Source of the DNA: Echinicola sp. 20G
GTDB lineage: Bacteria; Bacteroidota; Bacteroidia; Cytophagales; Cyclobacteriaceae
Assembly (NCBI RefSeq): GCF_015533855.1
Contig: NZ_AP024154.1
Coordinates: 3,044,501 to 3,108,500 of the forward strand
Direction: 5' to 3'
Length of the DNA stretch: 64,000 bases
Positions within the stretch are counted from its first letter, which is position 1. Each line of letters starts with the position of its first letter. The translations under genes were made by a program, and so were the position numbers. Positions 1-9,246 of the stretch are shown here, piece by piece. The notes beneath the pieces were generated by a model. It ran no database searches, was not told where the DNA came from, and saw only the letters and a program-made list of their open reading frames with translations.

Positions 1-81
1 CCTAGTTTTGTTTATTATCCGATTCCCCGCTCTGAAATTCAAAAGAATCCAGAGATTGATCAAAACCCATTTTATCAATAA
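1..81 (+). CDS. SusD/RagB-family lipoprotein, C-terminal end only
   Basis: The first 81 bases read in frame 1 as the last 26 residues of a protein ending at a TAA (79-81). The tail contains YYPIPRSEIQKNPEIDQNP, the type of ending (tyrosine-proline-isoleucine-proline, then an asparagine-rich NP stretch) that closes SusD/RagB outer-membrane glycan-binding lipoproteins. The rest of the gene lies before the window. It would sit just upstream of the GH101-like gene on the same strand, as expected for a SusCD-led polysaccharide utilisation locus. The assignment rests only on this short tail and the context. Confidence 0.6.
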   Translation, partial: PSFVYYPIPRSEIQKNPEIDQNPFYQ

Positions 82-109
82 GGCAGTACTGGGGATTATT
101 GACAATAAT

Positions 110-139
110 CATGGGAAGAGGCGCTTGCCCCCTCCCATG
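110..139. terminator. Intergenic hairpin after susD tail
   Basis: CATGGGA (110-116) pairs with TCCCATG (133-139), with further GC pairing inside. A smaller inverted repeat (ATTATTG/CAATAAT) lies just before it at 96-110. It falls between the susD stop and the next start codon, so it may be a partial terminator or an mRNA-processing hairpin. No strong T-run follows it. Confidence 0.4.
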
Positions 140-172
140 GTTTGTCTTCAATAACTAAAAAATCAATTATTT

Positions 173-1570
173 ATGAAATTAATAATATTTCTGGCCATCT
201 GCATGGCCACGAATTTGGTATTGCCTGTGGTGAACTGTTTAGGTCAGGGAAATAGCAGTGCTTCAAAAACAATCACTGGAGAATACTACGATTGGACCAA
301 AACAATGAAGCCAGAGAACCCCTGGAATCATGACTATGATCAGACCTTGGTGATGAAAATGTTTCTTTGCTCTCGTGGGGATGATGGTGGTGTAGATAAG
401 GTTTATCTGGATTTTGAACAGGCTTTGGAGGTTGTGAGAAAATTAGATAACCTCACGTTGGGTGTTCCAAAAATCATTTATTTGGTAGGATGGCAATTCA
501 ATGGACATGATTCAAAATATCCCGCATGGAACCAAGTGAACAACGCCCTGAAAAGAGAGCAAGATGAGACTTCTCTACAGAGCCTGAAGTGGTTGATGAA
601 GGAGGCAAAAAAGTATAATACTACGGTAAGTTTACATGTCAATATGATTGATGCCTTTAAGGATTCTCCCTTATGGGAGGAATACTTTGAAAAAGATATT
701 ATTGCCAAGGATATTAATGGTGCCCCTATCCCTGGGGAAACTTTCAATGGTATGACATCTTATCAGATCAGCTATACCCAAGAATGGGAAATGGGATTGG
801 CCCAAAAGAGAATTGATAACTTACTTAAGATGTTGCCAGAACTCAAGGATGCTGGAACTGTTCATATTGATGCATTTCATTCGATTAGACCTGCTGCATA
901 TAAAGAAGGTGAAAACTCTGATGAAATGAGCCCTTTTCTTGGGTATAGTATAGATCAGGAAATCGCTACACAGAGAAAAATTTTCCGGTATTGGAAAATA
1001 ATGGGAGTGGATGTAACTGCGGAAGGAGGTATGTATTGGTTGAGAAAAGATCCGTTTATTGGCTTACAGCCATTTGCATGGCATTTTGAACCTGAAAACT
1101 TTAAGAGTGAGGAATGGCATGGTAAACCCGAAGGTTTTCAGGGGCTTCCTTCAGATTTGTATTGCGGGACACCTATGCATGCAGAAGGCAAAATCATGGA
1201 AGATCCCATTAATCTGAACGGAATAAAAGAGGAGTTTTGTACCAAAGTTGTCCCTTGGTTTATGACGAACAAAATAAAAAAAACGGGTAAAAAGAACGTA
1301 ATCTGGAAATTTGAGAACGGAGAGGTTTATTTGCCAGTTTCCTGGGCAAATAATAAGCTGTTGGTATTTACCGAGAATGGTTTTAAGAACAGAAAACTAA
1401 AGCTTCCTGAGCATTGGAAAGGGTTGGATAAAGTGTTTTTATATTCTTTTGGAGTGAATGGAACACAGTTTTTGGGAGAATTGACGGTCAGGGACCTGAC
1501 CGTCAACCTTTCTTTGAAACAAGGGGACTCTGTTCTGATATTTAAAGATTTAGAAAATTCTAACCACTAA
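173..1570 (+). CDS. GH101-like endo-alpha-N-acetylgalactosaminidase-type glycoside hydrolase
   Basis: A 465-residue secreted protein with a signal peptide over about residues 1-25. The middle carries YLVGWQFNGHDSKYPAW, then SLHVNMIDAF and VHIDAFHS, and later a VTAEGG segment. This order (GW...GHDSK..AW, HVN, D-AFHS, E) resembles the TIM-barrel catalytic core of GH101 enzymes, which release O-glycan disaccharides from Ser/Thr. The Asp of VHIDAFHS would be the nucleophile candidate. Characterised GH101 proteins are much longer and multi-domain, so this is a minimal catalytic-domain version, or a neighbouring family with the same fold. It follows a SusD tail and precedes two barrel glycosidases, so a joint role in glycan breakdown is likely. 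Confidence 0.6.
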   Translation: MKLIIFLAICMATNLVLPVVNCLGQGNSSASKTITGEYYDWTKTMKPENPWNHDYDQTLVMKMFLCSRGDDGGVDKVYLDFEQALEVVRKLDNLTLGVPKIIYLVGWQFNGHDSKYPAWNQVNNALKREQDETSLQSLKWLMKEAKKYNTTVSLHVNMIDAFKDSPLWEEYFEKDIIAKDINGAPIPGETFNGMTSYQISYTQEWEMGLAQKRIDNLLKMLPELKDAGTVHIDAFHSIRPAAYKEGENSDEMSPFLGYSIDQEIATQRKIFRYWKIMGVDVTAEGGMYWLRKDPFIGLQPFAWHFEPENFKSEEWHGKPEGFQGLPSDLYCGTPMHAEGKIMEDPINLNGIKEEFCTKVVPWFMTNKIKKTGKKNVIWKFENGEVYLPVSWANNKLLVFTENGFKNRKLKLPEHWKGLDKVFLYSFGVNGTQFLGELTVRDLTVNLSLKQGDSVLIFKDLENSNH

Positions 1571-1575
1571 TCTCC

Positions 1576-3639
1576 ATGACAATAAAATACAACATTATGC
1601 CAAAAGTAAATTTCGGGAAAATCGTAATCTTTATATACACCTTTGTTTTTTCAGTATTTGTCTCCCAAGGGGTTTTTGCACAACATCATGAAAGGCTTTG
1701 GGAACTGAATGAAAAAGGTGGCATCGTGTGGGATATCCTCGAAAAAGAAAAAATCCCACATAAAGACCACATGGAAATGTCGGGACAAAAAGTGGATTTG
1801 ATATTGGAATGGGGAATTGACAGTCTTGGTAGTTTTGAAGCCACCCGGGTGATCCGATGGCCAATGTTACGCACTATTCCAAATGATACTCATGCGAGCT
1901 TGCAAAGGGAAATGAAAGGAGGGAAAGCTTTTTTGCCTACAGTGAATGGAGCAGAGCTTGATAAAGGAAAAACCCTTGCAATAGTTATAGACGGCCATTT
2001 TAAGGTAAAAAGTATACATGGTAGTGATATTCAGTCAATAAGAACTATTTTCCCCAGTCAGTTTTCCCCTAGCGTAATAGATTTAATTGAGTTAAAGAAT
2101 ATTTCCAAATCCTACTTAAAGTTAGATATTCCTGGAATTACCTCCAGTGAAAAGACTAATCGGGAAGAAGGGGTATTTGGAGAATATGAAATTGAGGAGT
2201 TTGTCTTTGGTCATGGAGAAGTAACATTGGCCCCTGGTGAAACCATACAATATGCAGAGGTAAGGACGGCCAAAAAGTTGAATGACTCGCCGTACTACGG
2301 GAATCCGGTTGCAGAATTGGCTGCAAGGGAAAAGTTTCTTCAAAACTGCAAGGATGAATTGATTTTAACAACTCCAAGTAAGGAGATCGACCAGCTGTTT
2401 TCTTTTTCAAAAATAAGGGCATCTGAAAGTATATTTTCTACTAGAGGAGGAATGATGCATGGCCCTGGTGGCTATAACAAATACCTGGCGGCAATTTGGG
2501 CCAATGACCAAGCGGAGTATATTAATCCGTTTTTTCCTTTTTTAGGGGATGAAGCGGGAAATGAAAGTGCCCTGAACAGCTTTAGACTGTTTGCAAAATA
2601 TATGAATAAAGAGTGGACACCAATTCCCAGCTCTATTGTGGCAGAAGGATTTGACCACTGGAATGGGGCAGGGGATAGAGGGGATATGGCCATGATTGCA
2701 TATGGTGCTGCCAGATTTGCTTTGGCATCGGGTAACCGTGAATGGGCAGAAGAACTATGGCCTCTTATAGAATGGTGTCTGGAATATTTGGACCGTAAAA
2801 AACTGCCAAATGGATTGATATCCTCTGATTCTGATGAACTTGAAGGAAGGTTTCCCGCAGGGGAGGCAAACTTAGCTACCGCATCTCTCTATTATGATGC
2901 ACTGCTATCGGCAAGTTATTTATCCCATGAATTGGGCAAACCCCTTCATGAAAGTGAAAAGTATATAACAAAGTCAGAGGATGTTAGAAGTGCTATCAGT
3001 GAGAACCTGGAAATGACAGTAGAAGGATTCGAAACCTATCAGTATTATCAAGGAAATACTGAACTTAGAAGCTGGATATGTTTTCCACTGACAGTAGGAA
3101 TATATGATAGGGCAAAGGGAACTGTTGATGGCCTATTTTCATCCCAGCTGTGGACACGTAGTGGTTTATTGACAAAGTCGGGTACTCAAACTGTTTGGGA
3201 TAGATCAACATTGTATGCACTCAGAGGTGTTTTTCAGTCTGGCTTTCAAAATGAAGGTCTTGACAAATTAATGGAATTTTCTTCAAATCGGCTCTTGGGC
3301 GATCATGTTCCTTATGTTGTAGAGGCTTATCCTGAACAGAACCAGAGCCATCTTTCAGCTGAAAGTGGGCTGTATTGTAGAATTTTCACTGAAGGACTTT
3401 TTGGAATTAGGCCTACAGGCTTTCATAAATTTGATTGTACTCCCCATTTGCCCGAAAAGTGGGACTTTGCATCTCTAGAGAAGATACATGCATTTGGGAT
3501 GGTGTGGGATATGCATCTTTCTCGAATAAAGAAAGGAATTAGAGTAATCATTCAAGATGCCAATGGAACAGTGGTCTATGATGAATTAAAAGGGGAAGGC
3601 AAGGCACACACTGTTAGCCTTCCCAGTGGGAAAATATAA
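1576..3639 (+). CDS. Secreted (alpha/alpha)6-barrel (six-hairpin) glycosidase-like protein
   Basis: A 687-residue protein; codon 8 (ATG at 1597) may be the real start, because the signal peptide ending near VFAQ (about residue 36) fits it better. The N-terminal half looks beta-rich. The C-terminal half has repeated helical hairpins with aromatic and acidic patches (WANDQAEYINPFFPFLG, EGFDHWNGAGDRGDMA, FPAGEANLATASLYYDAL, TVWDRSTLYALRG) as in GH78/GH95-like six-hairpin enzymes. A short C-terminal beta domain follows. I cannot assign a family or substrate. It starts 6 bases after the GH101-like gene and ends 2-3 bases before the next open frame, so the three genes look like one operon. Confidence 0.6.
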   Translation: MTIKYNIMPKVNFGKIVIFIYTFVFSVFVSQGVFAQHHERLWELNEKGGIVWDILEKEKIPHKDHMEMSGQKVDLILEWGIDSLGSFEATRVIRWPMLRTIPNDTHASLQREMKGGKAFLPTVNGAELDKGKTLAIVIDGHFKVKSIHGSDIQSIRTIFPSQFSPSVIDLIELKNISKSYLKLDIPGITSSEKTNREEGVFGEYEIEEFVFGHGEVTLAPGETIQYAEVRTAKKLNDSPYYGNPVAELAAREKFLQNCKDELILTTPSKEIDQLFSFSKIRASESIFSTRGGMMHGPGGYNKYLAAIWANDQAEYINPFFPFLGDEAGNESALNSFRLFAKYMNKEWTPIPSSIVAEGFDHWNGAGDRGDMAMIAYGAARFALASGNREWAEELWPLIEWCLEYLDRKKLPNGLISSDSDELEGRFPAGEANLATASLYYDALLSASYLSHELGKPLHESEKYITKSEDVRSAISENLEMTVEGFETYQYYQGNTELRSWICFPLTVGIYDRAKGTVDGLFSSQLWTRSGLLTKSGTQTVWDRSTLYALRGVFQSGFQNEGLDKLMEFSSNRLLGDHVPYVVEAYPEQNQSHLSAESGLYCRIFTEGLFGIRPTGFHKFDCTPHLPEKWDFASLEKIHAFGMVWDMHLSRIKKGIRVIIQDANGTVVYDELKGEGKAHTVSLPSGKI

Positions 3640-3695
3640 AATTGATCTCAAAAAATCTTCTAACCCGATTATTAGAAAAACTTATTTTCAGAAAC

Positions 3696-5192
3696 ATGAG
3701 AAAAACGAGAAAAAATACCATAGCTGTTCTGTTTGTTCTTTTTGTCGCGATCCAGAATTTAAATGCTCAAACTTCAACTTTAAATTTCCGTTCAACTGAT
3801 CCCAAATTGGATAGTATTTTCAATTGGGCAAAAAAGCAAGCCTTAAATTATGCATTTGATGGTGATCAGGTCGGTTTATGGTATGAGGCAGCTCTTCCTG
3901 GAAGAGAGGCCTTTTGTATGAGAGATGTGTCTCACCATGCTGAAGGAGCTCATTACCTTGGCCTATCTGCATATACCAAAAACATGTTGATCAAATTTGC
4001 AGGAAGTATTTCAGAAGAAAGGGACTGGTGTGGACTTTGGGAAATTAATAAGGAGGGAATTGTACCCAGGGTTAATTATATTAACGATGAAGCATTTTGG
4101 TACAATTTGCCAGCGAATTATGATTTACTAGATTGTAGTAATAGAATGTTTATCCTATCTGGAGACCGAGATTATTATCTCGACTCAACTTTAACCGCTT
4201 TTTATGAGAAGACGGTGGGAGATTATACTAATGCTTGGCAGCTTGCACTTGACCAAATATTAACCAGGAATAGAATTGTAAATCAAAGCAGGAAAACTGA
4301 AGAAAATGAAAGGTTGCTCATGGCCAGGGGAATACCTGGTTATGATGAAAGTGACCATGGTTATAATATTGCATTTGATTTGGTTGTGATACAATATGCC
4401 GCTTATAAGGCATATGCAAACTTATTGGAACTGAATGGGAAGTTTACTGAGGCAAAACGATGTAGGGAGATAGCAGGAAATGTCATGGAGTTTATTGAAA
4501 CTTCTTGGTGGGATGTGGAAACTGCTTCATTTTATTCTCATCACCACCCGGATGGGTTTGTTGATAAAAGTTCGGATTGGCCATTGATTTATTGGACGGA
4601 TTATGATAATACCAATAGAATTGATGCAATCCGAAAGGACATACTAAAGAACTTACCTAATAAAGATAATCAACAAATTGAAGCCCAAACTTACCTGCCT
4701 TCCACACTTTATAAATTAAGAGAAGATAAGGCTGCGTATAACCAATTGGAGGCTTTATTTAGAAATAGGAGAAGGGAATATCCTGAAACATCCTTTTCAA
4801 TAGTCGCTTCAATGGTTTCAGGTCTTATGGGCTTGGAAGTGATTCCTTTTGCACCTTCAGGTTCTTTTAAAAATGGAGGCTATGTAAGTCATGTTTTTAA
4901 GTCTTTGTCCCACCTTCCTGAAAATGTGGCTTGGGCAAAAGTTGAAAATGTCCCGCTCAGAGGAAGAGAAATTAATTTGGAACATAAAGGATCAAATAGC
5001 ACACAATTGTCCAATGTAAAAGGACCTTCTCTGATATGGAAAGCATACTTTTTAGGTGATCATGAAAAATTGTTTGTCAATGGTATAGGCATGAAAGCTG
5101 AATCTGAAGAAATAAGTCATGGTCAAATATTGTCATATGTAAGCGTAAATGTGGGGGCGGGGCAAACTGTAAAAGTAGAGGTTGGAAAGTAA
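3696..5192 (+). CDS. Secreted (alpha/alpha)6-barrel glycosidase-like protein
   Basis: About 498 residues from the ATG at 3696. The frame is open further upstream to a TTG, but the signal peptide (charged MRKTRKN, hydrophobic core, cleavage near LNAQ) argues for this ATG. PGREAFCMRDVSHHAEGAHYLG, split here as PGREAFC then MRDVSHHAEGAHYLG, near residue 70 is the most diagnostic stretch and recalls the RD-containing active-site loop of six-hairpin glycosidases. Many WWD and aromatic helices follow. No exact GH family is recognised. It is the last gene of the + strand cluster; a strong hairpin lies downstream. Confidence 0.55.
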   Translation: MRKTRKNTIAVLFVLFVAIQNLNAQTSTLNFRSTDPKLDSIFNWAKKQALNYAFDGDQVGLWYEAALPGREAFCMRDVSHHAEGAHYLGLSAYTKNMLIKFAGSISEERDWCGLWEINKEGIVPRVNYINDEAFWYNLPANYDLLDCSNRMFILSGDRDYYLDSTLTAFYEKTVGDYTNAWQLALDQILTRNRIVNQSRKTEENERLLMARGIPGYDESDHGYNIAFDLVVIQYAAYKAYANLLELNGKFTEAKRCREIAGNVMEFIETSWWDVETASFYSHHHPDGFVDKSSDWPLIYWTDYDNTNRIDAIRKDILKNLPNKDNQQIEAQTYLPSTLYKLREDKAAYNQLEALFRNRRREYPETSFSIVASMVSGLMGLEVIPFAPSGSFKNGGYVSHVFKSLSHLPENVAWAKVENVPLRGREINLEHKGSNSTQLSNVKGPSLIWKAYFLGDHEKLFVNGIGMKAESEEISHGQILSYVSVNVGAGQTVKVEVGK

Positions 5193-5234
5193 TTTTAAAT
5201 GCTCGGGATCTTAATGACTAGTAAACAATTGTGG

Positions 5235-5289
5235 TGATAAGCCTTGAAAACGAAACCTGGAGCTCGGGGTTCATTTTCAATGGCTTATC
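5235..5289. terminator. Long intergenic hairpin between convergent operons
   Basis: GATAAGCC (5235-5242) pairs with GGCTTATC (5282-5289), and the inner arms GAAAACGAAACC and GGGGTTCATTTTC also pair with a few mismatches. It lies between two convergent gene clusters, so it probably acts as a bidirectional terminator. The remaining bases of 5193-5493 show no gene. Confidence 0.5.
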
Positions 5290-5493
5290 ATCTTACAAAA
5301 CTTAATGAGTTTCGGTTCTTTTATAAATTATTGTTTAAATCAATTTTGTTTATCGATCATTTTTATTTTTGTGGATAGCCTATTGGTTTATTATTGAACG
5401 AACAGTTTAAGTAGTTTATAAATTTGACTGGGCCTGGTTGCCATTTAAATGCTGTTATCGTTGAGAATAGTGTTATTAAATTGAAAATACAGT

Positions 5494-6270
5494 TCATTTA
5501 TCAAATGGATTTCCTTTGGAATTAATCGATACCACCCAACGGAATGCATCAATTATTAGTTTATTTTGAGTAGCATCGGAAAATATATGATTGCCATGTC
5601 CCATATTCAAATATATCATGCGGTAATTGGTATTGGTCCAAACCACAGGACAGTCTCCATCATAAATAATGTCTTTTAAACCAAAAGGATAATTGTCATG
5701 GGACAAGGATGCAAAAACAACCACATCCTTGTTTTTTCTTGGGCTTGGTTCCCAAATATACCATTCATTTATAGGGGCAATAAACGTATTGGGAAGACCT
5801 TTGGTAACTGGATGATTTTGGTTTTCAACCACTAATTTTGCTGGCATAGGAGGCCAATTGTTGGTGTAGAATACCCCTCCTCCAAGAAAGTTGACAAACC
5901 ATGGCCATCCTGTCGTTTTATCGTTATAGGCAGTAACATGAAAGCCATACCAGCCACCGCCATTTTCCATATATTCTTCAAATGCCCGTCGCTGATCTTG
6001 ATTGTGAGGGAAATCGTTAAGCATCATTACAAGGTCATATTGATTTATTTTATCCAACTTTAAATCCGCCATATTGGAAGTGGTGTCAAATACAAAGCCA
6101 TTTCCAATGGTAAGGTCCTTGAAGAATTTAATGGCATCATCGGCAAAATCAACATGGGCTTTTTCAACCGTTTTAGAGTAAAATGCAATTACTTTAAACC
6201 TGGGAAACTGGGCATAAGTCTGAAAATAGGACAACGAAAAAAATAAAAAGGTAAAGATGAATTTTTTCAT
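5494..6270 (-). CDS. ThuA-domain protein (trehalose-utilisation-like)
   Basis: A 258-residue secreted protein with a signal peptide ending near TYAQ. The body is a ThuA fold (class I glutamine-amidotransferase-like): FKVIAFYSKTVEKAHVDF at the start, then YDLVMMLNDFP, GGGWYGFHV, the NHPVTKGLP turn and a closing MIYLNMGHG. ThuA proteins sit in many Bacteroidota sugar loci; their biochemical role is poorly known. It is a paralogue of the next gene (6297-7061), only 26 bases away on the same strand, which points to a tandem duplication within one transcript. Confidence 0.8.
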   Translation of the reverse strand: MKKFIFTFLFFSLSYFQTYAQFPRFKVIAFYSKTVEKAHVDFADDAIKFFKDLTIGNGFVFDTTSNMADLKLDKINQYDLVMMLNDFPHNQDQRRAFEEYMENGGGWYGFHVTAYNDKTTGWPWFVNFLGGGVFYTNNWPPMPAKLVVENQNHPVTKGLPNTFIAPINEWYIWEPSPRKNKDVVVFASLSHDNYPFGLKDIIYDGDCPVVWTNTNYRMIYLNMGHGNHIFSDATQNKLIIDAFRWVVSINSKGNPFDK

Positions 6271-6296
6271 AGGTTTGATATTTAGGGGATTGGTTA

Positions 6297-7061
6297 TTAA
6301 TTATTGTTTTCGATGGCCCATAGTATGGCATTGGCAAACATTTTCTTGAACGCTTCATTGGAAAAAAGACTTTTGTCATGCCCTATAAGGAAATAGATGT
6401 TTTTGGCCTTCTTATGGGGATTTTCCCAAATTACGGGGTGGTCCCCCATTTTTATTTCTGAAGGAGGTGAATAGCTGTCTTCGTCCACATTTGCCAAAAC
6501 ATGGACATTTGGACGGGGGTTTTTATCAAATATATACCATTCGTCATCGGCTATGTCAAAGCTTTGAGGAAGCCCCTGCATTACCGGATGGTTAGATGCT
6601 TCTACATGTACGGTCCCTGAAGCTTTCTGTGATATATAATTTTTGAACCTGATTCCTCCCATAAAATCAGAAAACCAATTCCACATTTCATAACCGTCAA
6701 ATTCCCCCAGAAGGGTTGCATGATGGAAACCGACCCAACCTCCCTGTCCATTGTCTATGTATTTTTCGAAACGCCTCTTCCCCTTGTCTGTCCAGGTGTA
6801 TGGTGGGTAATTAAGCTGGATGATAACATCAAATTTTTTCAGGTTGATAGTATCAATTTCTTTTGCATGGTTAATGACCTTATATGCGATAGAATGCTTT
6901 TTTGAAAAATAATCTATCCATTTCAAAGCCTCCTGGACAAATCCTTCATGTTGGTCTCCACGCTCAGTAATAATTAAAGCAGTGAATTGATCGTTTTTTG
7001 AGTAGGCATTATGGTGGGAGAACAAAATGGTTATAAAGAGCAAAAAGGTTATAAATTTCAT
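6297..7061 (-). CDS. ThuA-domain protein, tandem paralogue
   Basis: 254 residues from the ATG at 7061, preferred because it starts a good signal peptide (hydrophobic core, then NAYSKND) and avoids overlap with the GH9 stop. The ThuA core shows FTALIITERGDQHEGFV, FDVIIQLNYPP, GQGGWVGFHHA, SNHPVMQGLP and a final YFLIGHDKSLFSN. The HHA and IGHD histidines correspond to conserved positions also present in the neighbour. It sits 11 bases after the GH9 gene, in an apparent GH9-ThuA-ThuA transcript. Confidence 0.8.
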   Translation of the reverse strand: MKFITFLLFITILFSHHNAYSKNDQFTALIITERGDQHEGFVQEALKWIDYFSKKHSIAYKVINHAKEIDTINLKKFDVIIQLNYPPYTWTDKGKRRFEKYIDNGQGGWVGFHHATLLGEFDGYEMWNWFSDFMGGIRFKNYISQKASGTVHVEASNHPVMQGLPQSFDIADDEWYIFDKNPRPNVHVLANVDEDSYSPPSEIKMGDHPVIWENPHKKAKNIYFLIGHDKSLFSNEAFKKMFANAILWAIENNN

Positions 7062-7072
7062 GATATATATAT

Positions 7073-8839
7073 TTACTGATTTCGGGAAATAAGTGTAACA
7101 GCGTATAAAAACCATCCCGTGTGTGGGATCCATTGCTCGCTCCAGCGCCATTCGTTGCCGTTATCCTCTACTTTAAAGTCAATACCTGACCCATCAGGGT
7201 TTCCATCTTTTCCTGTAATCCCATTTGAGATCCCTCCAATTCCAGATCCATGGCCATACATGGATGCCATATAGGGTACATTGTTCTTGCCATACCCATA
7301 CATCATACTCATATCATAAGGATTGCAGCCGAGTATCCATGAGATTATTTTTTCAACAAATAAGGAATATTCTTCATTAAGGCCATAAGGACCATTACCT
7401 GGGTAAATTAGACGCGAACCCAGGATCATAGCCGAAGCTATTGATGCTAGTCTTGCATTTTCCCCCTGCCACCACCATCCGCTTTCATTTTCATGGGGAA
7501 TGAAGAATCCGTTTTGGATGCTACTGTTTAACGAAAATGTCTGGCGAGGATAGCCAAAGGGATTTTCAACCTCATTGGTGATACTGATTTGATAATCAAT
7601 GGCCCGCTTTACTGCTGATATAACCGGAACCCTAAATTTGGATTCCTTTTCTAACTCCAAATACCTACATAAGGCAATTATTGGAAGACCCGCGTCCGAA
7701 GCATGCCAAAAAGGCCTGTTACCATCATCACTAATGAAATACCCCAATTGGCTCATCCGCTCCGTTAGATTTTCCGCACGATCCCTGGCATTGTTTATGT
7801 AAAGGGGTTTTGATGTGGCTTTCCACAGTTCAATGGAAGCAATTAATGAACAGTAATCATCAATAATGTTATCCTTGCCATCATCAGCATATGTTTTGCT
7901 ATTGGCTAAAGCGTGAAGGTAGGCTTTTTCGGCACCTGCTAAATATTCATTTGAAGAATAGTCTCTACTCGTATTTAACATGGACGCTCGAGCAAGTGCC
8001 GCAATCCCCATGCCTGCGCCTTCCCGCCAGGCACATTGGTAATCGGAAGTGGTTTTGCTGTCTGCCAATAGCCCCACGACCCTCCTTGAGGAAGGGTCCT
8101 TATCGAAATAACTGAATACAGTCATATAGAAATACCCTTCAGGGGACAGTGATCGCATTATATAATCGGCGCCGTATAACGCTTCATCTAAAAATGCTTC
8201 CTTGATTCCTTCCTCTTCTAAAATACTGGGAATGGATTCAATTGTTTCCATCATTGACCAAGTAACCAAGGGGATTTGTTGGGGGGACATGAAATTGGTG
8301 TAGGCAAGGTGGGAAAAGTATTTGCTAACATCACCTGAAGCATCACACCATCCACCGTGTAAATCAACACGTTTATTACTGCCGAAAAGTAATAGGTTCC
8401 GGTCAGCCTCAAGTTCCTCTTGAGAATCAGCTCTTTGGTGTTTGAAAAAATTTAATATAGCGGGTATCGTTGTTTTGGAAAGTCCATTTTCTTGGATTTT
8501 AAGGATAGGTGAATTTATTATAACCCCCTTATGGGGTATCTTTATTTGAAAGCTTCCTTCTTTTCTCAGTTCGCTGAAATCCAGAACGTTGTACCATACT
8601 GAGTCACTCCAATCCACAACTTGAGAGACTTTAGGGATGGTACCCTTAAAAATAGTCTTGGAAGTTTTTGCGTCTACGATATTAAATGCCTTTCCCTCAA
8701 ATTCATTACTTTGAGCTTTTAGAATGGCTGTTTTTGGCCCCTCCAAATCATACACTACCTGATTGACCAATATATTTGCTTCCTGAGCTAAAACAACCTT
8801 TAGGCTTATTGCGAAAATTAGGGCCAGTGCGTATTTCAT
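7073..8839 (-). CDS. GH9 family glycoside hydrolase with N-terminal Ig-like domain
   Basis: A 588-residue protein with a signal peptide ending near VLAQ. Residues 20-105 (ILVNQVVYDLEGPKTAIL...) form the CelD-type N-terminal Ig-like domain common in GH9 enzymes. The catalytic (alpha/alpha)6 barrel follows: HGGWCDASGDVSKYFSH is the GH9 DxxGD-type motif holding the catalytic Asp, WREGAGMGIAALARA is the next hairpin, LGCNPYDMSMMYGYG the substrate-loop motif, and GNEWRWSEQW near the C-terminus holds the expected acid Glu. GH9 members are usually beta-1,4-glucanases, but Bacteroidota members also act as exo-glucosaminidases, so substrate is open. It lies downstream of a SusCD pair. Confidence 0.85.
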   Translation of the reverse strand: MKYALALIFAISLKVVLAQEANILVNQVVYDLEGPKTAILKAQSNEFEGKAFNIVDAKTSKTIFKGTIPKVSQVVDWSDSVWYNVLDFSELRKEGSFQIKIPHKGVIINSPILKIQENGLSKTTIPAILNFFKHQRADSQEELEADRNLLLFGSNKRVDLHGGWCDASGDVSKYFSHLAYTNFMSPQQIPLVTWSMMETIESIPSILEEEGIKEAFLDEALYGADYIMRSLSPEGYFYMTVFSYFDKDPSSRRVVGLLADSKTTSDYQCAWREGAGMGIAALARASMLNTSRDYSSNEYLAGAEKAYLHALANSKTYADDGKDNIIDDYCSLIASIELWKATSKPLYINNARDRAENLTERMSQLGYFISDDGNRPFWHASDAGLPIIALCRYLELEKESKFRVPVISAVKRAIDYQISITNEVENPFGYPRQTFSLNSSIQNGFFIPHENESGWWWQGENARLASIASAMILGSRLIYPGNGPYGLNEEYSLFVEKIISWILGCNPYDMSMMYGYGKNNVPYMASMYGHGSGIGGISNGITGKDGNPDGSGIDFKVEDNGNEWRWSEQWIPHTGWFLYAVTLISRNQ

Positions 8840-9246
8840 TTGTTTTTCAGGGTTATAATGAAGTTTTAAAGTATTTTACTTTAAAGCATAAGTTGCTGTA
8901 TTCGACTTTTTGTTTTAGGGATTTGAATAATTACACCATACCATTACCCTGAATGAATCCATTGAAGTTTTAACATAAGGCTTTCTATAAGAAGGATAAG
9001 CGACATTAACTCTTTTAAGACCTGGTAATACCCAGCTGAATTATTTCAGCTGGGCTTAACCATTCCTAACTGATTGTCCAATATAGGCTATCAAACTTTA
9101 TTGAGTGGTTCAAGAGCTCCACCAATATGTTTAACTATGGCTCTCCCCATCTTTGGCCGATTTTTAACCTTAGAAAGAAATGGATCAAACTTTAACTTAT
9201 ATTGAACCGAAGTTACCAATCATCCAGGAAAACTAGCTAAATAGGT
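8840..9246. other. Intergenic stretch between susD and GH9 gene
   Basis: No gene is supported. The main structure is a perfect inverted repeat CCCAGCTGAA/TTCAGCTGGG with a 4-base loop at 9031-9054. It lies downstream of susD and upstream of the GH9 gene on the minus strand, so it may trim or attenuate the transcript to give different SusCD and enzyme levels. No clear promoter is visible. Confidence 0.5.
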
